A stretch of DNA of 64,000 nt from Trichobilharzia regenti (lineage: Eukaryota > Platyhelminthes > Trematoda > Strigeidida > Schistosomatidae): NCBI GenBank assembly GCA_944472135.2, contig OX235265.1:1118501-1182500 (forward strand), given 5' to 3'. The translations under genes were made by a program, and so were the position numbers. Shown here one piece after another: positions 44,780 through 53,890 of this stretch (the stretch's first letter is position 1; each line of letters opens with the position of its first letter). A model generated the notes under the pieces. That model searched no databases. It saw only the letters and a program-made list of their open reading frames with translations, and was not told where the DNA came from.

Positions 44780-45027
44780 ATATGTTGCATATAATCCCTC
44801 TTATTCAGTTTGTTTAAGTCTAGTATATTATCATCTCTCATAGTATTTAAAATGCTCATAAACTGTTGATTCTCAAGTTTCTACTCAAAATGTGGAAAAG
44901 TACAATTCTCGATGGATGGCAACTTATCCCGATACATGAGATGACCGTTACTGAATGGTATCCTTGGTTGAACAAATGTACTCCTGAACATTTTGTAATT
45001 AACATCCAACAAAATGCCATGTTTTCT

Positions 45028-46290
45028 ATAGTTTGGTTTGTAAGAGTTAGTTATGTTTTTACGAGTTGATCATGGTTTGATATCAGTTAGAGAACCATTG
45101 AACACTGCCACTGAAGTACTGGACACTTGTTTCATGCCAGTCTGGGAATCATCGGCAGTACGCAGCCAGCTCAGCATCAATACCTTCCGGTGTTGCCAAC
45201 CAAGTTGGCTCATATAGCATTCAGTCACTGGGACCCGATTCAACGGCTAGCCCATAAATTCTAACTTCTACCAATTCATGATTTAATGCGACCCCAACTG
45301 GAAAGTCCTGGGTTCGAACCTCCTGTGGTGGGTGCATACTACCGACGATTCCCAAACTAGGATGATAATAATAGCTTTATTCCAAACAGTATTTGTGGTA
45401 CAGGTATGGAATTTTCAGTGTGCATTACAATATATTGCATCTAATTACCTCATACATTTTATAAGAATTTTCCAAATAAAAATAAATAAATAAAAACCAA
45501 CGCCAAAAAAGAATGAAAGATAAATAAAAAAACAGCGTAGCGTTTACATTTCAAACAACGCACCACAGGAAATGAAATATAAAGTTGATGTGTGATAGAA
45601 GATGAGAACAACAGTGTAATAGTAACGAGGAAAGGAAAACAAAAACCAATGGGACTATTTGTTAGAGTACCGCAGTAAGTTTATCGTGTCATACCTAATG
45701 GATTTCTCATCACATAACACCTGTGCCAGATATGGTATTGTGGATTTTTGTATTTAGTGGTCCTAGCATATAGCCGCCTATAGCTGCTTCTGGTTCTACC
45801 AGATGAAATGCAAGGAGGGAGCTGCGTAGAGAGGGGATTCTCGGGGTCTGACAATATCGTATTCGCAAGTTATTTAATTTGGGACAATCTGACTGAGAGT
45901 TGACAGGCATAGAAACAGAAAATATACTATGATGTATAGTCTCTAGTTTAGATAAAGGAGCTAAATACGTTCGCTGTGCCTTCCTTGATTACACATCTGC
46001 ATTCGGCTATGTACCTAGGTCTCTCTTGCTAAGTAAGCTTGCTGCAACACAGGCTGAGAGCTGGACAAATAAGCGGTTGCATTCCTATTTTTCTGATAGG
46101 AAGCAGTACACCAGCTACAATGGGAAGTCCTCCACTACCTCACTTACTTTAGCTGGTGTTCCTCAAGATGCTGTTCTTTCTCCCTTCCTGTTTTCGTTCT
46201 TCTTACATGACTTGCCTCATGAAAAAACTATCCTGTACTCCCTGGTTTTCAATAGTTCTCTAACTGATATCAGTCCGTGATTAACTCGTA
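45028..46290. mobile_element. SINE family C foldback containing a LINE
   Basis: Minus copy 45028-45298 (head CACTGGGACC complement, ribozyme GTACTG, CCGATGA, GAAA, GTC, CAGTAC; only U4 is changed in the box) joined head to head with a plus copy whose 5' part is 45299-45363 and 3' part 46227-46290. Outer flanks AAAATGCCATGTTTTCT (45011-45027) and AAAATGTCATGTATTTCT (46291-46308) form a TSD, so the foldback inserted as one unit. Confidence 0.75.
45364..46226 (-). mobile_element. CR1-like LINE with 5' inversion
   Basis: The 3' portion is on the minus strand at 45366-45915 (end GGAATAAAGCTATTATTATC; ORF tail ISSGRTRSS-like text as TQLPPCISSGRTRS). The 5' portion is on the plus strand at 45925-46217: YVRCAFLDYTSAFGYVPRSL, SYFSDRKQYTSYNGKSSTTS, LTLAGVPQDAVLSPFLFSFF. 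Opposite orientations with the middle missing are the signature of twin-primed insertion. It sits inside the SINE's ribozyme, just after stem II. Confidence 0.78.
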
Positions 46291-46613
46291 AAAATGTCAT
46301 GTATTTCTTGAAGAAGACAAAGAAGAGATATCCTAATAGACTGGTTCGCGCTTCAGGCGAGATAGAACTGTTCCACACGACCCTGGACGAAGAGAAAATC
46401 TCATGCAGTTAGCTCCTCTGAAAATTCCGTAAGTTACATAAACATTGTTTAAAATAAAGCTGTTAACATGTGTGGAAAATATGAAGTCTCAATTGTCAAA
46501 CAAATCACAGTGTTAAAGTAGACTATCTTCTGTCATCTTGATTTATAGGTGAACATATTGCAGCAATAGTCAACGGAAGACTGAGTACGTCGCTAGCTAG
46601 AGCCTATAGTTAA

Positions 46614-47363
46614 CGTCGTTGTCGATAGGCACTTGACTTCGTGCAATAAATTTGCTAAAGGGATTCTGTCTGACTTGGAGCATCCGCTTTACCCTCAGCT
46701 TTCACCTTGCATCTCCTCAGGTAGAACAAGGAGTAACTTCATAAAACTGTATTCTCGCACGTCTAAGTATAAGAATTCTATGATACCATACTTGGCATGT
46801 ATTTTATGTGATGAAAATAGTGTCAGGAAAGAATTAACTAACCTTTTTTCATCTAGTAAATAAACAATTTCCTCCATCCATCCATCTTTGTATACCTTCA
46901 AGTTTTACTTTTATTATTTCTATTATATTTATGGTCCTGTTACTTCTCTGTGTTTTTTACTCTCATAATTGCAAAAACCAACTTATCTCCATGACGGCTG
47001 TAATCTTTGTTTTTCCCCTCACCATATCATGTAAAGAGAACATTATATTCAATATTTTTAAACATGCTAGGATTTCTATACCACATTGACAATACTGTGT
47101 GGCACAAGCCAACGGCAATTTTCACTTGTATTCTTATTATTATTACCCTAGCTGTTATCATTATTATTGCTATTTCCATTTTATATGCTGCATGTTTTTG
47201 ACACTACCTCTATTGTAAGTGTAGAAAATTTTCTGTGTGATTAATTTTATTTATAATTTGAGGAAATTAGATGCAATATTGTGATTAATGCTGAAAATTC
47301 CATTCTGTATCACAAGTACTGTTTTTGGAATAAAGTAAATCATTATTATTATTATTATTCCGC
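46614..47363 (+). mobile_element. CR1-like LINE, 5'-truncated, in the PLE ORF
   Basis: Begins in the ORF C-terminus (VDRHLTSCNKFAKGILSDLE, SPCISSGRTRSN, SKYKNSMIPYLACILCDENS, stop at 46863), then the 3' UTR and end GGAATAAAGTAAATC(ATT)n. A 6-bp repeat AGTTAA flanks it (46608-46613, 47364-47369). The PLE protein continues in register across it (SLARAYS before, AVKRVPVCRKTCSS after). Confidence 0.85.
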
Positions 47364-47369
47364 AGTTAA

Positions 47370-47760
47370 GCGGGTTCCGGTCTGCCGGAAAACATGCTCT
47401 TCTTTGGTGTAATTAAAATTGATAGATACCCTTTCGCATGTTAACTCCAGCTGTGTATGCAAATTTACATGTATTTGCAAGAGTAGCTACATTTTAAGAA
47501 CAAAAAGTAGAGCACACTTTCGATTTGCCGAACATGTACCAAAAATCCTATATCTAAAGGGGACAAACGCTCTCAACAGTGTCATTGCTAGGCATCTCCT
47601 TGACACGATTCACCAGGTGGTCGTCGCAGGATCTTTGAAAATCGTTAGTAGCCAAAAGAGTTCAATTCTTTTCAAGTTTGCTGAAGTAATCTCCATCAAG
47701 CACCTGAAACCCGATTTATGCGTCGTGGTAACTGGATATTTTCACCTCTCTTTCATTTGA
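47370..47760 (+). pseudogene. PLE GIY-YIG endonuclease and C-terminus
   Basis: SHVNSSCVCKFTCICKSSYI (the GIY tyrosine is now cysteine and the YIG glycine is leucine in YILRT), RAHFRFAEHVPKILYLKGTN, VIARHLLDTIHQ and FAEVISIKHLKPDLCV. This is collinear with residues 299-395 of the 50063 frame. It lacks key active-site residues. Confidence 0.88.
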
Positions 47761-47934
47761 TTAAGTATTATCGAAAGTTTCCATTGTGTATGGTCATTAT
47801 TGTTAGGGGTAAGCACTTATTATTACTTTTTATTTTATTACTGTATGCATATATCGATTGATTTTTGTTTAAAAATGAACTCTGTGCAAGTGTGTTAAAA
47901 TTGTTTCTGTAGATAAACCTTATGATGACTTTGG

Positions 47935-48005
47935 CATGTAAGTAGCTGATGAGAAGCCAGTAAAATGAACAGTGGTGGCACCATTCTATTCTGCACAAAC
48001 GGCTG
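47935..48005 (+). ncRNA. Hammerhead-like motif in PLE terminal repeat, damaged
   Basis: GTAG (stem I), CTGATGA intact, GAAGCCAGT, AAAA in place of GAAA, a stem III hairpin around GGTGGCACC, then CTATT and CTGC (stem I). Same arrangement as 49642-49693. The loss of G12 should abolish cleavage. Confidence 0.55.
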
Positions 48006-48010
48006 TTGTT

Positions 48011-49267
48011 CTTGCTTTATTCAAATTCATAAAGAGGAATAAATGTATGAAGAACTATCATTATTATTACCATTATTATGAAAGTTTCATAAATTCCGAT
48101 CATTTAAAAGAATATGGCCTTATTTCATTGTTGAACGATGGTATAATGAACGGAAATTAAACATGATCGTTTACTGGTAATTTTTCTGCTTTCGAGAAGG
48201 TCAAAGCTCCCGCACATTTCATGTTTTGGTTTCTGCAGACGGATATCTGGCAGTGTAGGTCACATACGTGCTTTACGTCTTCACCTCGTAAGTTTCTTTA
48301 ATACTGATTGAATCCAAATACAACAGCACAGGAAAATTATGCGACTCCTTCGAGAAGTCAACTTTCCTGAAATCTCATCACCGCTAATAAGAACAAATCT
48401 TAGTGACTCCAACTTGTCAAATTCTCATGTCTCATTAGAATCTAACTAAATGAGAAAAAGTAGCAGAGCATTAAAAACACAACAGAAGGGCTTCATTTAG
48501 CTGATTCTGCTGTGGGCACTAATCAGACAGAATTGTATTGAAAACATCTAGGAGATTAATACCACCGTCTTAGTTCTTTCATCATTAGCCTCATCCGTCT
48601 GCTGAAGATACTTTCTATTTCCAACTTACCAATTTACATTAGAGCTCGATGTTCCTTCTCTATTGATAAATATAATCCTAGTGCAAATGATTCGACGATG
48701 CTTTCAGATAAACTCAATGTCTCTTGGTTAGTAGCGTCTAAAAGTAGAATTGACGATACGAGTATCGTCCTGTTTCGGCCTCCTCAGTCGGACGTATATT
48801 CATTCCAGTGACTAATGATGTTCCTAAGAGGAATAGAAAATAACCTGAATAAATAACTACTGATAATAAAATTTGACAATACTTTCCTCAAGTGGCCCAT
48901 CGGATGTCCTTCGGGTGTTTGAAACGATAATCACTCGGTTGGAGTCCCACGTTCCAAGTAAATTTAGCCAACAAATCTCGAACTGGACGAGAAACCATCA
49001 ACCGAATAGTATTCCGCCCAAATTACATTACGTAAATTGACGTACAGAGAAGATTCTTTTAGCGTTTTACTTCTACATGCTCCGTGGAAGTTGTCTTCTT
49101 GCTGTTTGCGGGTCTTTTCAAAAATTCTCCAACACATTGGAACTTTCATACTTTTGGAATTCATTTTACTATCTTAATGGAATTATAACGTGCTTGCTTA
49201 GGCATCCTTGGGAAAATTAGTCTAATGCTCCATGTAGACATTGTGTAGAGGGAAATATGGAATATGA
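48011..49267. other. Mostly unassigned; possible LTR-element remains
   Basis: About 1.25 kb without a clear frame. A tRNA-like word pair near 48890-48950 (AAGTGGCCCATCGG; GGTTGGAGTCCC) may mark an old SINE. The integrase relic follows, so parts may belong to the same LTR element. Confidence 0.4.
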
Positions 49268-49465
49268 TGTAAGGAATTATCCTATAAACATCCAGGTGAA
49301 TATTTGGAATCGTATACATGGATCGATATCTTCCCTTTCAATCGATTTTATCTTATCTCAAATAACGCCAGCTATTACACTCTCGCCATTATTGATGGTA
49401 TAACTTATTTTTTAGCGGCCTACCCCCTTAAATCACAGAGACTGCAAATATTTCTAATTCACTGA
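49268..49465 (+). pseudogene. LTR-retrotransposon integrase fragment
   Basis: The plus-strand frame reads HPGEYLESYTWIDIFPF, then NNASYYTLAIIDGITYFLAA and YPLKSQ to a stop. W-x-D-I and the later L-x-I-I-D are the first two acidic positions of a retroviral-type integrase core as seen in Gypsy elements. No ATG, no third catalytic glutamate and no flanking domains. It is an old fragment. Confidence 0.7.
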
Positions 49466-49469
49466 AATT

Positions 49470-49585
49470 CTGACATCAGTTAAGGAACAAGTGGAAAACC
49501 TAGGATTACTGGACAGGCGTTTCATGCTAGACTGGAACTCTTCAAGTGTGCACCTACCATAGAAGTTTCAAACCCAAGACCATCC
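49470..49585 (-). mobile_element. SINE family C, short worn copy
   Basis: Plus strand CTGACATCAGTTAAGGAAC, GGAAAACCTAGGATTACTGG, CAGGCGTTTCATGCTAGACT. Ribozyme remnants are recognisable, the head is lost. Confidence 0.6.
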
Positions 49586-49604
49586 TTCATGCATTTATTC
49601 CTCT

Positions 49605-49970
49605 TGATAAATTTGAATAAAGTGAGAACAACATTGATTTGTGCAGAATAACATGGTACCATCATTTATTTCGTTGGCTTCTCGTCAGCTGCTTACAGCC
49701 TAAATAAATTTTCAGGTTTAAGTACAGAAACGTTTTAACATACTTGCAAATTTTACATGTTGTCAGTTGACAGAAAGTTTCACAATTAGTAAACAGTGCT
49801 CAGAAAATTGCGCTTATATAGTTTTTACACAGGCAGTTCAAGTTAAAAAAATAATAAATAAATGTATGCATATAATGGTAAGGGAGTTACATAATAAAGA
49901 TGGGATGTGCGTTGGATGCATAGTGACTAATAAGTTAGGTAACAATGTACTGAGTTGAACTCAAATCATA
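49605..49970 (-). repeat. PLE family 1 terminal repeat (3' of the ORF)
   Basis: It lies 3' of the PLE frame on the minus strand. Related copies are at 12828-13368, 47765-48010 and 60430-61415. It contains the hammerhead-like block and long conserved words such as AAATTTTACATGTTGTCAGT. The function of such repeats in PLEs is replication and integration. It is non-coding. Confidence 0.8.
49642..49693 (-). ncRNA. Candidate hammerhead ribozyme in PLE terminal repeat
   Basis: The minus strand reads stem I GCAG, CTGACGA (perfect CTGANGA), GAAGCCAAC, GAAA, a stem III hairpin (ATAA..TTAT enclosing ATGGTACCAT), cleavage position after ATT, and stem I CTGC. All core bases match. The weak point is stem II, which offers only one G-C pair before mismatches. 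PLEs are known to carry hammerheads in their terminal repeats, so the location fits. Activity is unproven. Confidence 0.65.
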
Positions 49971-50062
49971 GAAACAAGAGACAAGCAAAATTACAGATAT
50001 AAAATGAGGGTGAGGTTAAAGACAAAGATTACGCAGTCAGATGAGAGAAAAAAGACATCCAG

Positions 50063-51286
50063 TTACCAAGGCAAGGAAAGACTAATAACTGATTCTTTCT
50101 GAACACATAGATCTGGTTTCAAGCGTTTGATAGAAATTGCTTCGGCAAACTTGAGGAGAATGGAGCTCCTTTGTCTATTGATAATTTTGAAGGATTTCTC
50201 GATTTCCACCTCATGACCCGTGTCGAGGAGATGTCTGGTAATAGCGCTGCTATAAGAGTTTGTTCCCTTGAGACGTAGGCTTTTCGGCACATGTTCAGAA
50301 AATCGGAGGTGTGCCCTTCTTTCTGTTCTCCCAATGTAACTGCTCCCGCAGATACACGTAAATTTGTATACACAGTTGGAGTTAACATGAGAAGGGTATC
50401 TATCGACTTTTGACTGCACCAAAGAGCATGTTGTTCGGTGGACGGGAACCAACTTAGCTGCAGGATAGGCTCTGGCTAGTGACGTCCTCAGTCTTCTGTT
50501 GACCATTTCTGCAATGTCTTCACCTTTAAAGTCTAGTTGAATGAAGACAGGCTTTTTTTCGACTGTGATTTGTTTGGTATTTGGGCCTTCACATCTTCCA
50601 TATTTGTTAATGAATTTTTGAGTATAGCCGTTGTTTTTCAGCACCTTTTCGAGATTCGTGAATTCTTCCTCTAGTTTCTCTGCAGAGCATATTCTCCTCG
50701 CTCTATAGTACAGAGTCTTGACTAGTGCTCGTTTATAGCTATTTGGACAAAAACTATTAAAATGTAAGTATTGTCCATTCCATGTGGGCTTTCGGTAGAT
50801 TGACCTCTGGAGGCTACCATCTTCTAGGCGTTTTATGGCGACGTCAAGGAAATGGAACTGTCCATCATTTTCATGTTCCATAGTAAATACAATATTTGTA
50901 TGTGCGTTGTTGAATAGTCTGAGTAGGTAGGAGGCATGACTTTCGTTGTTGCATACTACAAATGTGTCATCGACATATCGACAATAGGAAGTTGTTTGAT
51001 CAATTGCATGCTTCAGCTTTGTTTTCTCAAGGTTTGACATAAAGATATCTGCTAAAACAGGGCTAAGTGGACTGCCCATAGCTACACCATCTATTTGTCG
51101 GTAAAGAGTGTTGTCAAACTGGAATTGTACACCCATGGTACACATTAGCAGTAGGCGTTTGAATTCCGGCTCTGGTAGTGGGAGAAGATCAGACTGTTGA
51201 CAAATGATTTCATTGATTGGGATCATTGTGAACAAGGAGGTTGCATGAAATGAAGCCAAAATGAAATGAGTCCTTCCAATGGTCAA
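50063..51286 (-). CDS. Penelope-like element ORF: RT plus GIY-YIG endonuclease
   Basis: The 407-codon uninterrupted frame is the longest in the window. Residues 67-80 are GVAMGSPLSPVLAD (RT motif B), 104-107 YVDD (motif C), 147-169 FLDVAIKRLEDG...YRKPTW (motifs D/E), 190-290 the thumb, and 305-332 the GIY-YIG domain (VYKFTCICGSSYIGRTERR, catalytic E331 followed by H332), then the conserved C-terminus ending LSLPW. PLE proteins are normally about twice as long. Here the N-terminal half is missing, upstream codons hold stops, and the Met used is only the first after the truncation. In motif A the catalytic aspartate is replaced: SFHATSLFT where SFDVTSLFT is usual (H14). The RT should thus be dead although the endonuclease looks intact. 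The terminal repeat with a hammerhead-like motif lies 90 bp downstream. Confidence 0.92.
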   Translation of the reverse strand: MTIGRTHFILASFHATSLFTMIPINEIICQQSDLLPLPEPEFKRLLLMCTMGVQFQFDNTLYRQIDGVAMGSPLSPVLADIFMSNLEKTKLKHAIDQTTSYCRYVDDTFVVCNNESHASYLLRLFNNAHTNIVFTMEHENDGQFHFLDVAIKRLEDGSLQRSIYRKPTWNGQYLHFNSFCPNSYKRALVKTLYYRARRICSAEKLEEEFTNLEKVLKNNGYTQKFINKYGRCEGPNTKQITVEKKPVFIQLDFKGEDIAEMVNRRLRTSLARAYPAAKLVPVHRTTCSLVQSKVDRYPSHVNSNCVYKFTCICGSSYIGRTERRAHLRFSEHVPKSLRLKGTNSYSSAITRHLLDTGHEVEIEKSFKIINRQRSSILLKFAEAISIKRLKPDLCVQKESVISLSLPW

Positions 51287-51365
51287 TTCTACCAGTTCTC
51301 GATTTGCATAGCGCTACCATCATTCATTGCCATCTCTAGCGAGTAAATAATCTCTTCACTGACCT

Positions 51366-51605
51366 AATGGTGGACCCCATTGGAAGTTGAATTCATGGAC
51401 CGTTGGATTAGGTCCCAGTGACTGAATGGTTTACGACCTTCCACCTTGTAGACTGAAGGTCATGAATTCAAGTCGTGATCAGTGAGTACTGTTGGAAAAT
51501 CCCAAACATGGACAACGGTAACAGCTGTCCCCAACCCCTGAGTGGTGTTCTAATGAGGCTCTCTAACTGATGTCAACTCACGAATAATCTCGTTACTAAT
51601 CAAAT
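51366..51605 (+). mobile_element. SINE family C, plus copy
   Basis: AGTTGAATTCATGGACCGTT, GGTCCCAGTGACTGAATGG (box A region), AGAGTACTG-like GAGTACTG, ACAGCTGTCC and CTCTCTAACTGATGTCAAC in order. The ribozyme core is not preserved. It lies close to the truncated 5' end of the PLE. Confidence 0.7.
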
Positions 51606-52964
51606 CTCTGTAAATCAAGTCTTGATCATTGAAATCTATCCTATTTTGACTATTTCAACGCGTTATTTTAATTATCTAATTACATCTCTCAGCCGGAGTC
51701 TGCACTCACGCCTATTTTCACATAGGATTCAAACAACCGTTATCGATTATTTGACAGGAAATGGAGAAAACGCATAACAGGTTATTAGTGTGTGCTATGG
51801 ATTCTACCTAAGTAGTAAGTACCTTGCATTCGAACATGCTGAGAACTCTACAATACGTATTAAAGCAATTTTCCTTTGGAATTTGGGTATTATTCTTATG
51901 AATATATATGTACGTCTCTTTCTCTATTATTCTGAATATAACTTCTCCAACTATCTCAGACTGTCTTCTCAATTAAGTAGCTAGGGTGGGGATCAAGGCA
52001 ATCAACTAGTTAGAGATTGTGTAACTTCGGTGCCAAACAGACTATACTACCTGATTACCACTTTTATACCAGCTTGTTCCATTTCCCACCAATCAATAAC
52101 TTCCTCTTTGTATTCCTTTGTGTTCAAGATTGAGATCTGAAATTTCATTAGTGCTTTTGCTGTTTTTACGCCTTGGACAGGCGGTAAGGGCGATAGCCTG
52201 CCGGGAATCGAACCTTGGAAGATGTGTGTGCGAATTGGTGAACATTCTAACCTTGAACTGTTGGCATGTACATGCAATGAATAGTCTAAAGTAATCTAGG
52301 AGAAACCATAAATATTATTGATTAGAGTAATAAATCAATGATTTGCAGAGTTTTTTTTTCAACGAACTTCATCTTATGGGAATATGAATATATGAGACGA
52401 CCTAAAATCACTGTTATTTGTCAGTATGTATGATACCTTACTCGAGATTTTCAAGAGTATTCATTGTTCCCTTTCTGATTTCACACGAAATCGATAAAAT
52501 CTCACTCCGAACTTTTAGTGATTTATAGGAGAGATAATAAGCAAACAGGTGATTGGTGAATCAGCTGATCCCAAGGTTGTGTTCACCATGACAACATATC
52601 AGCTGATAAGTCATTTGAATGCGACAGATCAAATCACAATTGAATCTCAGTTTTTATAACTTTTGAGTTGATAATGCTATTAAGTATAGCAGTGAAAATT
52701 CCAACAGAATGCAACAATGTGGAAAATTGGGTGAATTCAACGTGTATAGCAGCCAGTCTTCCTCCCTGGTCGACGTAACCACTGAACTTGACCAATTGGT
52801 TGGAATTAAGGCGAAATGGAAGTCACAAAACTGTTAATAAATAGATGACTACCGATGTCCATGTATATTCCTGATTCTCCAGTTAGATCTAACCCCGAAA
52901 TCCGAATTCACCCAATTGACCTGTCAAGCATTTGTATGTCACTTTAAAAACACTCCGGCTAATC
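51606..52964. other. Mostly unassigned; one tRNA-headed SINE relic
   Basis: 52190-52275 on the minus strand has AAGGTTCGATTCCCGG (box B) and an ACATGCCAACAG head, resembling family B or A. The rest (52280-52960) shows no motif. Confidence 0.45.
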
Positions 52965-53480
52965 AATTATTCACATAGCACGGGCTGATGTCGGTTACAG
53001 AATCATTAGAAAACCTGAGAGCACTGAGTACCTGTTTCGTATAACTATGGGAGAATTCAAAGCATGCATCCATCACTAGTGCTTCAAACCCAGGACCTAC
53101 CGATTAAATGGCGAACTCATAGACCATTAAACCAATGAGACCCAATCCAATTGCCGATGCATAAATTACATCTTCTACCAATTTATGGTATACTTAGCGC
53201 AACTGTCGCCAGCCAATGTTATCGCCGGCGAGTATTTGTCTTTACACATGACTTGCTGTGCCTCACTGGTCACGACGTCCCACTGGAACCTAGATAACTA
53301 CCTACTGAATAAGGCCAGTCTGTAGTGAGCGAACGTACTGATTTAGAGTCCCAAACTAGGACGGAGGAAAAAGCTGTCCAGTACTGCCAGATGGTTTTCC
53401 AGTGATTATCTAACCGATGTCAGTTCATGAGGAAATCTTGAATCCAATCAAATCTCTGCAAACCAGCACTCGGACTTCCC
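52965..53480. mobile_element. SINE family C pair, head to head
   Basis: Minus near-full copy 52965-53340 (plus strand CATTAAACCAATGAGACCCA head; 5' block AAGGCCAGTCTGTAGTGAGC) joined directly to a plus copy 53341-53480 starting at the ribozyme (GTACTG, ATTTAGA, GTCCCAAACTAGGAC, an insertion before GAAAAA, GCTGTC, CAGTACT). Stem I and stem II are perfect in the plus copy but the CTGAAGA box is lost. Confidence 0.78.
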
Positions 53481-53489
53481 AATAGTAAT

Positions 53490-53890
53490 CAAACACTCCA
53501 TATTCCTGGAACTCCCCCAAGAAAATCCAGAATGGAAGGAATAATCTGACTTGGCTTTCTATTCAGCCTATCGCACAGCAAAAACGCTGAAAGAAAAGGG
53601 AGGTGGATTTAACACACGCTGAGGAGATCTTTGGTTAACATCACGCACCAGGCACAACCTATAGTGAAATCCGAATGGAAAACGACGAGTGGGTCGTCCG
53701 GAGGTGATATGGAGGATATCGTGTGAGGAGGAGTTAAGAGTTTATGATCAGTCGTGCAGGCAGTTGATACGAAGGTAAACAAACGGCAGCTGGAGAACAA
53801 GAAGGACTCTCGGCCTAAAATTCAATCCAGTCGCATAAGAGATCCCTGAATGTACAATGCCAAGTTGACCCAAAGAAGAAGAGATACTAA
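53490..53890 (+). pseudogene. RTE LINE C-terminal relic
   Basis: Plus-strand words match the RTE tail (GTGGATTTAACACACGCTGA, GACGAGTGGGTCGTCCGGAG, GATATGGAGGATATCG, GTGAGGAGGAGTTAAGAG). Frames are broken, and the terminal GTTCC block is not clear. Confidence 0.65.

Larger units (their letters stand above)
44780..48010 (+). mobile_element. Composite PLE family 1 copy with nested insertions
   Basis: Reading through the insertions, the plus strand gives: the unknown cassette (44780-45027 and 46291-46450), PLE thumb (VSIVKQITVLK, HIAAIVNGRLSTSLARAYS, 46480-46613), endonuclease and C-terminus (47370-47760), and the terminal repeat with a hammerhead-like block (to 48010). It is broken by a SINE/LINE nest (45028-46290) and a LINE (46614-47363). 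Confidence 0.75.
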
